NCBI GenBank assembly: GCA_037974665.1
Contig: CM075765.1
Span: 19,295,648-19,359,647 of the forward strand
Direction of reading: 5' to 3'
DNA: 64,000 nucleotides
DNA from: Ehretia macrophylla
Taxonomy: Eukaryota; Streptophyta; Magnoliopsida; Boraginales; Ehretiaceae
Below are positions 45,955-57,329 of the stretch, in pieces. Positions within the stretch are counted from its first letter, which is position 1; each line of letters opens with the position of its first letter. Under the pieces are notes generated by a model. It was not told where the DNA came from. It saw only the letters and a list, made by a program, of their open reading frames with translations, and did no database searches. Position numbers and translations under genes: made by a program.

Positions 45955-47112
45955 CGCCCCGCAAATAAATATGTGGGCCCATCTCTGCATGGAACCCACG
46001 CAACTAACAATCCCTCCATTTTTAATAATTTTTCCAGAAAGAAAAGTTGTTGCTTTCTCGTTCTTTCCGACCTATTGAAGTCCTAATCTACCATTACCCC
46101 AGGCATGAGAATAGGACAGATGGGGGAAATAATAGATCCAAGTTTCTTGCATTTCATTATTGTATATCTTTCCAGACTTCATATCAATCATATCTAACAT
46201 TGTCAGGATGGATTCAATACCCTTATTTAATAAGAATTAAATATCTAAGATATAGTCTCACTCATCAATAAATGATTTCGCCATCGTGCAAGGGTGCCTA
46301 AAATGACTAATAAATTTTTTTTACAAGCGGGCTATAATTATCATAATTATGACACACGTCACACATTTTTATATTTTATGAGACTCACATATTTTTTTGA
46401 GTTACACATGTTGATCGTTTTAAATAACCTCCCATGACTACTACAAGGGCGAAATTCCGTTTGATGGGTTCCAAGGAAATGACAGCCCTATGCTATGCAG
46501 CATCTTCATTTCATGGATAGATAGATTATTTTTTTTGGTAGGGGGAGGGATAGATGTCAACTACTTCATTTAGGACAAGACATGCAACATGCAACTTTAA
46601 TTGATTAACCTTTTTCCTTTTGACAAAATTTTTCTCAGTTGCCACTTGACATTTGGCCTAGGTATGATTTTCATTTTAAATATGAAAGATTTTGATATTA
46701 AATTTTATGTGTAATATTTAATTGATATAAATTATTCAAATTTCCTTTTTAAAAAAAATCTCCAGTTTTCACCTTTCTCATTGTAATTCTTGCTAACATG
46801 CACATCTTATTTGTAGCAATACACATATAGAATAGGATGATCCATTTGAAAATGTTATTGAGTTTAGGAATTCAATTATCCAATATAAATAAATCATGAA
46901 TTTCAAAAACAATATATAAGATGATAGACTACTTATCCTTGTACTAATTGATTTTCGGATTAAATCACCTCTTAAAATTGTATTGTAGTAGGACTTTCGT
47001 CCAACATTATTTATTCATATTTGACTCATTCTTGTTTTAAATTTCAACTTAATGATTGATTCTGGTAGACAACTTTTCAATATTCAGATGTATGAGTATT
47101 ATATATATATAT
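45955..47112. other. AT-rich intergenic DNA, no gene recognised
   Basis: A short frame at 46047-46271 (74 codons) shows no motif. A TA dinucleotide run lies at 47099-47112, next to the following MITE. Confidence 0.45.
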
Positions 47113-47612
47113 CAGTAGAACCTCTTTAAATTAATACTCGATAAATTAATAATCTCTTTTAAATAATAACAATGTCCAGTCCCGACTTGGGACTAGTGTA
47201 AAAAATTAATAATTTTGATAAAATTATAAGATAATACATTTAAAATATTTCCTTTGTATTTTATCGACTCAAATACTTCATAAATTAATAATTACTTAAA
47301 AATATATATAATACATTGATTATGAAGTTTTCTAAAAATATGAATTAGGAGTAGCTTGTGTTTTGTTGAACTTTAAATCTTGCTGAATTTCATATTTAAT
47401 TATGCACAATGCGCCTAAAAGTTCTGGGGTTTCTTTCAAAAAATATGAATCACTTTTCAAAAAAGATATCATGACTATAATATGTACTATTAAGCCAAAA
47501 AACTAAAATATCTCGATAAATTAATAATTATTAATTTATCGATAAATTGATATCTCGCTAAATTAATAAAATTTAATGGTTCTAATGCTATTAATTTAAA
47601 GAGGTTATACTG
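47113..47612. mobile_element. Emigrant-type MITE (pogo/Tc1-mariner superfamily)
   Basis: The left terminus is CAGTAGAACCTCTTTAAATT and the right terminus on the minus strand is CAGTATAACCTCTTTAAATT. These closely resemble the CAGTAAAACCTCTATAAATT ends I recall for the Arabidopsis Emigrant family. The right flank is TA; the left flank is in a TA run, so the expected TA duplication is plausible but not provable. Internal repeats of CGATAAATTAATAATTATT are present. It is 500 bp and non-coding. Confidence 0.75.
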
Positions 47613-48014
47613 TATTTGATTCTAGTCATAAATTATGGACTTATATATTTCCATAATCCAGTACTTTAAGCTAGCTCTAGCATCCATTTCTTTTTTTATC
47701 ACTGGAAATAAAGAACTTCAGTAACATAAAGGCTTCTTCATGAAGACGATTTTTTTTTGGATGACGTGAGAATCTAATTGGTGGAGTCCGACTATTGGAT
47801 TATCCGGCAGAACCCATATGCATAGGTTAGTCAAGAACGAAACTTCAAAACAGTAAGAAGTGCCGAACTCACAACCTCCTAGTAACGATTTCATGAAGAA
47901 GATTTTGACTTTTGTATGGAGCTCCAATTTGCAACCATTACTCACATGCTACTACTTTTTTTATCTTTATACAATCAATTGGCAATTTTTCATCAAATGC
48001 CCAAAGTGTTTGTT

Positions 48015-49823
48015 ATATGGGTTAAGATGTGCATCACCAGTCCTTCTTACTCAATTGTTATCAATGGTCAACTTTAGGGGTTTTTTCCAAGGAAAAAAAG
48101 GGCTTAGATTGGGTGATCTTTTATCACCTTACTTGTTTGTGATTGCCATAGAGGTTCTCCCCTAGCTGCTTCAAAAATGCTCTAAAATGAAAAGGTTTAG
48201 ATTTCACACTAAATGCAATAAATTAAAGTGAAGCTGAACCATCTTGCTTTTGCAGACAATTTACTTATCTTCTCCAAAGCCAATATCCAATCCTTGAATC
48301 TAATTGATAAGGCATTGGTTACCTTCTTTAAGATGTCGGGGCTCAAAATTAATAATCTCAAGAGTGAAATTTTCATTGGATGATGCAGTGAAGACATGAA
48401 GAAGGATCTGGCTAATGCTTTGAATATCAAAATTGGCAAACTTCCAGTCAAGTATCTGGGGATCCCTCTCATTACAACAAGAATGTGTGCAATCTATTTT
48501 GTTTCAAGATCACAAGCGGCATTGACCACTGGGCAAACAAATTGCTTTCTTATGCAGGTAAACTCCTTATTAAATCTGTCCGTTTGAGTATTACCTACTA
48601 CTGGTGCAATATTTTTCTCCTCCCCAAAGGAGTGGTTCATGAAATTGAAAGAAGGTTTGCTGCCTTCTTATAGAAAGGGGATGGTGATAGTGTTAGAGGA
48701 GCTAAAATGGCTTGGTCAGAGGTTTGTAGGCCAAAGGATGAATGAGGACTTGGTATTCGTAGTCTAGCAGATATTAATCATGTTGCAGTCCTTAAACAGT
48801 TCTGGCACACTTACATTGATGTTGATTCTCTTTGGGGATATTGGGTGAACAGAGTCCTCCTTAACCATGACAACATTTGGAGTATGGATATTCCTATCAA
48901 TGCAACTCGAACATGGAGAAATATTTTGAAATGCAGGGAGACGGCTAAAGGCTTTATTTAGCACAAAGTTGGTAATGGTAGCAGGACCTGGTGGTTTTGG
49001 GATCCCTGGCTCCTGTGTGGTAGGATTGTGGATCTTGTTCAAGCTAATAACATTGTTGTTCCTATGGAGCTTTCAAAAGAAAGGGTGGATAAATTCATTA
49101 GAAGGAACCATTGGAATTGGCCTCCTGAGATCAACTTTATGAACCGGTTGATGACATCTCTTTCTCCCCAAATTTGCCAAGATACAATTGGTTGGTATGC
49201 AGGTAGCAATGGCGACTTTATATCTTCTTCTACCTGGAATTGCATTCGTGAAAAGAAAGGGAAAATGGAATGGGCTAAACTTATTTGGAACAAGGTTATC
49301 GTCCCGAAGCATGGCTTTTGCACTTGGCTTATGTGTTTAAATTGAGGTGTTATTAATAACGCAACTATGTTTTTTGTGGTTTGGGGATATAATATAGGAA
49401 TCATCTTTACTTTGAGTGTCCCTTTACCAACATAATTTGGAGATACCTTTCTTCTCTTATTAAGGTGCAGAATCTTATTGCCCATTGGGATTTGATGACT
49501 ATCCGACTTTGCAGAATCTACAAGAAGAAGACACTGAAGGTATATATTGCAAGGTCTATGTTTTGTGTGAGTATATACTACATCTAGCAGGAAAGAAATG
49601 GAAGAATACATGGTACTAGAACATGCTCGGAGGAACAAATTATCGAGAAGATCCTTCTTAATATTAGAGATAAAATATCGTTACAAAGTAAATATGTCAA
49701 TAATGTACATAATAGGTCCCTTTGTACTGTTTGACAGATTACAGATAGATTGATGTAAAGATCCCATTGTGTATCTTGGTATCTTTTGCTGTGGAATGAA
49801 ACGATTACTCAGCCAAAAAAAAA
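48015..49823 (+). pseudogene. LINE (L1-type) ORF2 remnant: reverse transcriptase and zf-RVT region with poly(A) tail
   Basis: Plus-strand fragments in changing frames give RT motifs: WVKMCITSPSYSIVINGQL, then GDLLSPYLFVIAIEVL, then LAFADNLLIFSKAN, then LVTFFKMSGLKINNLKSE, then LPVKYLGIPL, and the downstream FAAFL...KMAWSEVCRPK and GNGSRTWWFWDPWL blocks. The catalytic FADD box reads FADN, so one of the metal-binding Asp residues is lost. Many stops and frameshifts are present (for example after GQL, after EVLP and after FAAFL). The element ends with a poly(A) run at 49815-49823, and its 5' part is missing. It is dead. Confidence 0.9.
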
Positions 49824-50487
49824 TGTTGTGCACGTATATGTAAAGAGAAGCGGTTGAGATATGCCAAAGATCCAATAAGAATATAAAAATACTGCAAGTA
49901 ACATAGGCGGATCTATTCTTTAGATTATGGAAACTATGATTCCAGTAGACTCCACCAAAAAAATTGTGAAATTTGAAAAAAAAAAAATCAAGCCATCAAC
50001 AAAAAGAGACAAAATAGTTGTGTAATTTATATTTTTAGCCTGCAAAATATTTTGACCTTAGTTAACCCTCATATCTACTAATTTTAATTTTTAAAATTAC
50101 TTAATTTGTATTGACAAAATATTTTAAATCTATTCGTGCTAAGTAATAAGAAATAACTATAAATCGATGAGAGAGCGTGGCCTGGTGGTTGTCATTGAAC
50201 ATGAACAGTTCGACTTTGGATCCATTAATTAAATTTCAATAGCTTCAGCTAGAAAGAGTTGTAATAAAGGCAAGGCCCAGGAACAAAAAAATCTTAAAGA
50301 TAAATATACAATTGTGATATTCAGGATAAATATACAAACTAATGTTACATTGAACTAGTCTGCCTCATCTGCTGCTGGCAACTTTTGAACAAGAATTGTT
50401 ATATCAATTTGGATTCTTCAACTATCATTATGCGACGATCCTAATGCTTTTTCTGTCACTTGTTTTCTGTTACTGCATGTTATATTA
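49824..50487. other. AT-rich intergenic DNA, nothing firm
   Basis: At 50168-50225 the words GTGGCCTGGTGG and AGTTCGACTTTGG resemble box A and box B of a tRNA-derived SINE, but they are only about 19 bases apart and no tail or target duplication is clear. No gene was seen. Confidence 0.4.
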
Positions 50488-50502
50488 GATAGCGATTGGT
50501 AT

Positions 50503-52007
50503 TAGAGATAATAACGGATAGGGTTTAAACTCGAATTCGATGGGTATCCGATCCGATTATAAATCCATTTAAGAAACCGATGGAATATTCATACGGGTTT
50601 GATTTTTATAAGTGGTTACCAACGGATAGCCCGATAGGGTTTGATAGTCGCAATTAAAAAAAAATCCAAAATCCAAAAACCTGATTATTAATTTAGTAAA
50701 TAATAAATTAATAAAATATTTATATATTTATATACATACACATATAACATATTGTTTAAGAAAATAATAACTTTTTAATATTGATCCAAAATTAATAGTT
50801 GTGGGCCTATAGCCCAATCCAATTCTTATTATTAATTGCTAACCCTAGTAATTTATATTTACATATTGTTTTAGCTAATCTAACATTACAGCCGCAGAAC
50901 CGCTTAATTGCTTAACTTTTGCAAAGTCCAAAGTGACTGAGTACTCCCAAACTTTCAAGAGATTGAGAAGGTTAAGAGATCCTAGATACAAAATGAAAGT
51001 TGTTGAGTTTTATTTTCCCTCCATTTACGGGGAATATGCAATTGAAGAGATTGAGAAGGTTTAGAGATCTTGTTATGATTTGCTTCACGAGTATCAGTCA
51101 AAGAATTTCATTGATAAATCTAGCAGAAATGTTCATGACCCACTTAATCAATTTGATTTGGGGGATTCAACTCTTTCTGATGGGGAAGCATAAAATATGA
51201 CAAAATTGGTATAGTTTCTTAATTCTAGTGCTACTACAGTGCATGTGAAATCAGAATTAGATCATTACTTGGAAAAGTCAGTTTTACTATGGACTTAAGA
51301 CTTCAACATTCTTAATTGGTGGAAGACAAATGGAATAAAGTATCCTACTTTGCAGCTGATTGTGCGAGATTTATTGGCAGTTCCAGTATCTACAGTTGCA
51401 TTTGAATCAGTGTTTAATACCGGTGGAAAAGTGGTTAGTCCACATAGAAGTAGACTTCATCCAAAGACTTTAGATATTTTAATGTGTGCACAAAGCTGGT
51501 TATGGAGTGAGATGGAAGGTAAAATAATAGTATTTATCGTACAAAATTGCACTTATGTTTTATATAAAATTCAACGCCCATTTACATGTATGTCATTTTT
51601 GTAAGTGGCAGCACAACTCCAGATTGGATAAAAGTTTCTTGTGCCGATGAAGATGTAGATTGAAGTATTTATAATATTTTATGTACGTTTAATAATTCAA
51701 ACTAGAATGATTGGATTTTGTTGAATGTTTATGGACAAAAATTTTAATTTATTATTTTAGTTTTATTGCGATTGGTCATTATTTTAATTATTTTTAAAAA
51801 CATTTTAAGCTTTTCTTTTAAAAAAAATTATTCATTAATGGGTCGGGTCGGATACCCGCGGGTTTTAAAATACTTAACGGGTTCGGGTTTGGTAAACAAA
51901 ATTCAAATCCGACGAGTATCCGTGACAGGTTTGGTAAAAAATAATTTAAATGGATTCGGGTTTGGTTTTATAATTTTTAGCGGGTATCCGACCCGTTGTC
52001 ATTCATA
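50503..52007 (+). mobile_element. Defective hAT transposon with 8-bp target duplication
   Basis: The ends are TAGAGATAATAACGGATAGG on the left and, on the minus strand, TATGAATGACAACGGGTCGG on the right, with subterminal GGGTATCCGA(C/T)CCG repeats typical of plant hAT elements. The flanks ATTGGTAT (50495-50502) and ATTGGCAT (52008-52015) form an 8-bp target duplication with one mismatch. It contains the transposase remnant at 50977-51604. At 1505 bp it is a deletion derivative. Confidence 0.85.
50977..51604 (+). pseudogene. hAT transposase C-terminal remnant with dimerisation domain
   Basis: The plus strand reads DPRYKMKVVEFYFPSIYG at the start and later NWWKTNGIKYPTLQLIVRD, then LLAVPVSTVAFESVFNTGG, then VVSPHRSRLHPKT and CAQSWLWSE. 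The last blocks are the hATC dimerisation signature (usually ASESAFSTGGR). In-frame stops occur after GEA, after LV and after LLWT, and a frame change falls near 51060, so no transposase can be made. The N-terminal BED finger and the catalytic core are missing. Confidence 0.9.
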
Positions 52008-52194
52008 ATTGGCATACTAAAATGGATTTAGGCAGGAATAGAATGAGGCAAGGAATTGAATAAAATTGGGAATGTAATGAACTTGGGAATGAGAATGACA
52101 TGTTTGGCATGCTTTAAGAATTAAGAGTAGTAATATGAATGACTTGTATAATATAAAAGTATTACCCTTTTATTATTATTGTATTAAAAATAAG

Positions 52195-52950
52195 AATAAA
52201 TATAAACATAATTGTAAACAACATAAATAATAATAATAATAATAATAACAACAACAACAATAAATAATAATAACAAAATAATAAATAATAATAACAACAA
52301 CAACAATAAATAATAATAATATTATTATTAATAAAAAAAAATTAAAATTAAAATTAAAATAATAATAACAACTTCAATTATTATTATTATTATTATTATT
52401 ATTTTTTTTATTATTATTATTTTTATTTTTATTTTTATCATTATTATTTTACTTTATTATTATTAGTAGTATTTTTTTATTATTATATTAATCACTATTA
52501 TTATTATTATTTATTTATTTATTTATTATTATTATTATTTCCATAATAATATTATTATATTTTTTAATCACTATTTTTATTTTTTATTTTTGTTTTTATT
52601 ATTATTTTATTTTTGTTGTTTTTATTTTTATTTTCATAAAAATAATTGTTTTTATTTTTATAATAATAATTATTATATTTTTTAATTATTATTATTATTA
52701 TTAGTTAATCACTATTATTATTTTTTATTTTTGTTTTATTATTATTTTATTTTTTATTTTTGTTGTTTTTATTTTTATTTTCATAATATTAATTATTTTT
52801 ATTTTTATAATAATTATTATTATATTTTTTAATTATTATTATTAGTTAATCACTATTATTATTTTTTATTTTTGTTTTTATTTTTTTTTTTATTTTTTTA
52901 TTTTATTTTTATTTTTTTATTTTCATTATTATTTTTATAATAATTATTCA
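52195..52950. repeat. Very long (TTA)n/(TTTA)n microsatellite tract
   Basis: About 750 bases consist almost only of A and T in TAA, CAA, TTA, TTTA and TTTTTA units. The strand switches from TAA-type (52215-52350) to TTA-type (52375 onward). A roughly 150-base block containing TTAGTTAATCACTATTATTA is repeated within it (about 52700 and 52840). Assembly length here may be unreliable. Confidence 0.9.
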
Positions 52951-53214
52951 TATGTATGTAGGAATTGGATGCCCTTGGAAATGAGATTCCTAAGTTCATT
53001 CACTCATACTAAACATGGGAATTAAAATAGAATTGAGAATGTCATTCCATTCTCAACTCATTCCCACATACCAATCACTGCCTTATAATCTTGTAGTATT
53101 TAGTCCTACGTGAGTTTTTTTTTGAAAATATTTTTTTATTTCTTATTTTTTATTTTTTATTTTAAATTTTTATGATAGTACTAGAAATTAATAATAAATT
53201 GAAAAGATAATACT

Positions 53215-53405
53215 TATATAATAGCCCAATTTCAATTGAACAAAAGAAGTGTATTTAAGTAAAATACAACTATTAATTCAAATTTCACGTGTTCCAGACA
53301 CAATTTAAATTTACAAATAGTAGAATTGACTTAATATTGTTTTTGAGTTCCAAACAAGAGAATTCATTTGTAAAGAAATACTTGCTTCCAAACACTATGT
53401 ACAAG
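53215..53405. mobile_element. MITE family X, copy 3 (right part only)
   Basis: Blocks GTATTTAAGTAAAATACAAC and TTCACGTGTTCCAGACA, and the end CTTGCTTCCAAACACTA, match copies at 32381-32943 and 10325-11195 in the same order. It lies between the TTA-flanked MITE and the next Mutator-like element. Confidence 0.6.
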
Positions 53406-53496
53406 AAGCGATTTGGGTGGTTGAGATTGCGATGTTAACGTTTTCTACGTTGTACACTTGGGTTTCTAAAGAAATACTTTATGTTATCTTATTTTA

Positions 53497-54032
53497 GAGT
53501 GAATTGCTTGCTGCCCCCCTGTGTTTTGCCCGAAATACTCATTCACCCCCTGTGTTTTTAAAATAGGCTCATTACCCCCCTGTGTTTTTATTGATTAAGC
53601 TGACGCACCCAAATCACTTATTCCGTTAGCAAACGTTACAAAATTAGTTAATTGATCGTTATACCCTTACATAAAGTTAAAATTGAAAAAACACAGGGGG
53701 GTAATGAGCCTATTTTAAAAACACAGGGGGTGAATGAGTATTTTAGAAAAACCACAGGGGGGCGGCAAGCAATTTACTAAAAAGGTATTTTTGTCCAACA
53801 AATAATTTATTTTAACCAAAAGCATAAAAAAATCGCATTTTAAGTGCGTGTGTTACAATTGCCGTTAAATTAAACGGTTTTTCTAATGGAGGGGGGCGGT
53901 CAGCTACATTCCGAAAATCACAGGGGGGTAAGAAGCCTATTTTAAAAACACAGGGGGTGAATGAGTATTTCGAACACAGGGGGTGAATGAGTATTTCGAT
54001 CAAAACACAGGAGGGCGGCAAGCAATTCACTC
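53497..54032. mobile_element. Mutator-like MITE with duplicated right arm and 10-bp target duplication
   Basis: The left end is GAGTGAATTGCTTGCTGCCC. The inverted right end occurs twice, at about 53692-53780 and about 53925-54032, each with CACAGGGGG(G)TGAATGAGTA words. The outer boundaries are flanked by TCTTATTTTA at 53487-53496 and 54033-54042, a perfect 10-bp duplication. A short arm segment is even tripled near 53950-53990. It is non-coding. Confidence 0.88.
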
Positions 54033-54097
54033 TCTTATTTTATGTAGTAGTGTTATGATGAAAAGGAAAAATCAATGATAATAATTTACTTCTATGC

Positions 54098-54395
54098 AGG
54101 ACTATCTAAATGTTAGCGATAGTTTAGCCAATTAGTCCATTAATTGGCATTACCTTTTATTAGGAAACTTCCTTTATATTTTCCTTCTTGTATTTTCCTA
54201 ATTTGGTAGTAGGACTATCTAAATGTTAGCGATAGTTTAGGCAATTAGCCCATTAATTGGCATTACCTCGTATTATTAGACCAAATTAGGAAAATACAAG
54301 AAAGAAAATATAAAGGAACTTTCCTAATCCAAGGTAATGTCAATTAATGGGCTAATTGCCTAAACTATCGCTAACACTAAATCCTAAGCTGACAG
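54098..54395. mobile_element. Near-perfect foldback element
   Basis: The arm 54098-54207 (TGTTAGCGATAGTTTAG, CCATTAATTGGCATTACC, TTTATATTTTCCTTCTTG) is found inverted at about 54284-54395. The start of the arm is repeated directly at 54211-54275. The result is a long hairpin with a partial direct repeat in its loop. No target duplication was established. Confidence 0.7.
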
Positions 54396-54870
54396 GCAGC
54401 TAGGTTAAGAACATCACTTCACTTTTTCCTATATAATAGAAATTTTATCATATATATGAAAATTTTGATATTTAATATATAAATTTTAGTGAACGAATAA
54501 AAGGGTAACACAAAAATATTAATACTTAAATAATGCGAGAGTAATGGATTGGTTTTTTAACACATGATGGCCTGAAAGTTCACAGTTTCTGGTGGACGAG
54601 ACAAGAATTAGACAATCTATTTCTGTTATTAGTTTTTCAATTAAATGAAATCTAATAAACCTTGGACAACAGAAAACTATTTAGCATGCATTAAGGACTT
54701 ATTACAATCGAGCAGGGTCGAATTTAGAATTTTGTTCAGTAAAACCATTAAAACCTCACAGTTTAATACTCATATAGTATAAGTTTTTTAATAGGGGCTA
54801 AATCGATTTTTGCCTCCCGACTGGCATCTGCTCATGCTCGAGCTTGAACATTATTGATTATGTTTAAGTT
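54396..54870. other. Intergenic DNA, nothing assigned
   Basis: No gene or bounded repeat was recognised. Confidence 0.4.
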
Positions 54871-55134
54871 GTGGGGGAAGTTATCATGCTTTTGGCATGG
54901 CAAAAAGAAGTTTCGTCTGGCATTACAAAGTTAGTTCGCTGTGTAACATCAACCTGTACTCTAAACAAAACTTCATTTGACACAGTACGTAATGGTTGGT
55001 TAATATCCTTCATTGTCGCAAATAATGGAGAGATGAACACGTTTCTGGAGAAAGTTCGTTATGAGATAGGGACAGACTCCCAAACCGCAAATGAACACCG
55101 ACAATTCAGTTTTCCTTATGCGGAAAGACTGTGA
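54871..55134 (+). other. Exon-like open frame of unknown identity
   Basis: The frame opens at a GTG; its first ATG is at 54886. It reads SSGITKLVRCVTSTCTL and later NGWLISFIVANNGEMNTFLE, and ends YAERL before TGA. Codon content is more balanced than in the surroundings, and GT(GAGTCC) near the end could be a splice donor. No domain is recognised. Its second half resembles, at a spacing of about 144 bases, the first unit of the tandem repeat that follows, so the repeat may derive from it. It could be a real internal exon or chance. Confidence 0.25.
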
Positions 55135-55149
55135 GTCCTTGAAATATTT

Positions 55150-55735
55150 ATTTTCAATACATGTAGCAGTCGTTTAAAACGGTTGTTATTTTGAAGAAAA
55201 TTCGTACGAGATAAGGTCATTGTAATAGTATGATTTTTCATGAAATTAGCAATTTCAGTAGGGAAAGTTTCCAGCAAGGAAAGGCGTTTTTTTTTAAATT
55301 TTTGTGGTCAGTAGCAAGGAAAAGTTGAATAATTGCTGTTATGAAGAACATTTGTGTGAGATTAGGCCATGGTAACAATATGATTTATCATGAAATCAGC
55401 AATTTCAGTAAAATAAAATAAAAAATCAGAAGGAAAAGCTTTTGTTTTTTGTGTGGTTAGTGGCAGGAAAATGTTGAACAGTTTCTGTTTTGAAGAAAAT
55501 TTCTATGAGATAAGGTCATTGTAACAGTATGATTTTTCATGGAATTAGCAATTTATTTGCAGCAAGGAAAAGCTTTTTTTTTTTTTTTTTTTTTTGTGGT
55601 TAGTAACAAAGAAAAGTTAAACGGCTGTTGTTTTGAAGACAATTTTTATGACATAAAATCATCGTAATAGTATGATTTTTCATGAAATTAGCGATTTCAA
55701 GACAGGAAATCTTCCAGCAAGGAAAAGTTGGAAGA
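55150..55735. repeat. Tandem repeat, four copies of a ~145-bp unit
   Basis: The word TGAAGA(A/C)(A/C)A(T/A)TT recurs at 55191, 55341, 55490 and 55633 (spacing about 150, 149 and 143). It is each time followed by a GATAAGGTCAT-like and a TATGATTTTTCATG(A/G)AATTAG-like word, then AAGGAAAAG. Poly-T tracts of varying length sit inside the units, the longest about 22 at 55575-55596. Confidence 0.85.
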
Positions 55736-56378
55736 GTACGTACATGTTCTTTTTAATTAGGAAAAAGTATTCAACTTCATACAATATGAAGTGTTAATTT
55801 CGTATAGAAAAGAGATGCAACTAAACACTGACTTGATTAAATCCAAACATAAAATGGGGCAGCCATTCAATTCCCTCATAAAACTTCAATCTCCATAGCC
55901 GATAGGTCATGGAAATCTTATTTGGATTGTTCATATCAACTTTTGTTTCAGTACTATGAAGATCTCACCCTATTGGCATACAGGAGAAAAGAAAAAGCCA
56001 TTTTAGTCCTTGAGTTTATAGCTAAATACCAAGTTGGTCCATGTGTTCTTGGAAAATATCATTTTAGTCCCTCCGTTAGCTGCCATTTAACGGTCAATTT
56101 GACTGAGCAAAAATTCCATTGTGCCCTTATGTTTGAGCCATTGGAGATTAAGAGGAAAATTTTCACCCAAAAAAAAGTGATTAATTTGAAGATGACCGTT
56201 GGGTTTTTCTAATGGCTAGCTAGACACACGCGGATATATATAGAGCCAAAATGCCATTTTTTTTCCTGACCTCTTTCTTGCTCTTTCATGTCAAAAAAAT
56301 ATTTCTTGCTCTTTCTCGTCCAAAAACTACGAACAAGCCAAAATCTGTGCAAAATATTTTCTAAAAAGATCAACTCAA

Positions 56379-56492
56379 ATGTCTACAACATCATTATCAT
56401 CAATTGTTTTGGAAGATATAAACGAAACTTTCATTAAGTTTAAAAATAAAAGATGTTACTGTGGAAACAAAGTCGTTCGAATATCTAAATAA
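56379..56492 (+). pseudogene. 37-residue frame with GRF-like Cys-x-Cys-Gly start
   Basis: It reads MSTTSLSSIVLEDINETFIK then FKNKRCYCGNKVVRISK and stops. It matches 2322-2438 along its full length, including the place where the frame stops (after ISK). The CYCGNKVVRIS segment resembles the first half of a GRF zinc finger, whose second half (GRxFxxC) is absent. It may be a truncated N-terminus of a protein once encoded by this transposon family. Confidence 0.45.
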
Positions 56493-56880
56493 AAAAAAAT
56501 CAATTCTCCACCAATTGACGTGCATATATCATTTTACCTATTGGACTCCAAGTTTGGAACAATACTCGTTTGGCCAAGATAATAAATATTGAAATCGAAC
56601 GTTAAAATTTCCGGTAACTACCAAAATAATATACTTCTCATTACAACACAAATATATAACAAAAACTACCTGAAATAAATAAACTCATTAATAAATAAGA
56701 CATGATATTCGAACAAAATAATACAAATTTTAACATCATCCGGAAAATCTGAAATTAACATTAACTTCATGCATCACCTTCGAAAAATTAATCATCATAA
56801 TAATACATGAAAAAACACAAAGTTTAATAGTATATAAACTTAAACCCCGATCATATGATCTCATAAAAAAATAACCCTAA

Positions 56881-57329
56881 GGGTTTGTTTGGATTGGGGG
56901 ATTTGGGGGGAAATGATTTGATTTGGGGTGATTTTTAATTTTTGCACTAGTTTGGATTGGAGGGTTTTGAAGGTGAGGTGATTAGGAGTGATTTGTAAAA
57001 TTATTTAGTGGGATGATTTTGCAATCACCCCAAATTGGGGTGATTTGGAGTGATTTCAATTAATTTATTACACAATATCTATATTGTCCTTCCACTTATT
57101 ACACTTGTGCCCTTATGAAAGGATAAACATATCATTTTCTTTATAAAATTTATCATTTCCTTTCATTTCCTTTTCAATCCAAACAAATAATACACATAAT
57201 CATTTATGAATATTTTCTTTATAATTTTACCCAATCCAAACAAGATGTAATCCTCTCCCTCCCTTTCATTTATTATTGAATCATTTCCTTTCCTTTATTA
57301 GTTTTTTCCTCCTGAATCCAAAAAAGCCC
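56881..57329. mobile_element. PIF/Harbinger-like MITE with TAA target duplication, nested in the Mutator-like element
   Basis: The left end is GGGTTTGTTTGGATTGGGGG and the right end on the minus strand is GGGCTTTTTTGGATTCAGGA. TAA flanks it on both sides (56878-56880 and 57330-57332). Internal GATTTGGGGTGATTT words and CCTTTCATTTCC words mirror each other. It is 449 bp and non-coding. Confidence 0.8.

Larger units (their letters stand above)
50488..53082. mobile_element. TTA-flanked MITE (PIF/Harbinger-like), expanded by a nested hAT element and a microsatellite
   Basis: The left end is GATAGCGATTGG and the right end on the minus strand is GGCAGTGATTGG. The inverted similarity continues after removing the hAT insertion (GTATACTAAAATGGATT against GTATGTGGGAATGAGTT). 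The 3 bases TTA flank it at 50485-50487 and 53083-53085. Without the nested hAT it would be about 1.1 kb, most of it the TTA/TTTA microsatellite at 52195-52950. Confidence 0.7.

Noticed and set aside
50168..50230. Possible second tRNA-derived SINE
   Set aside because: Box A and box B-like words are too close together, and no tail or target duplication was found.
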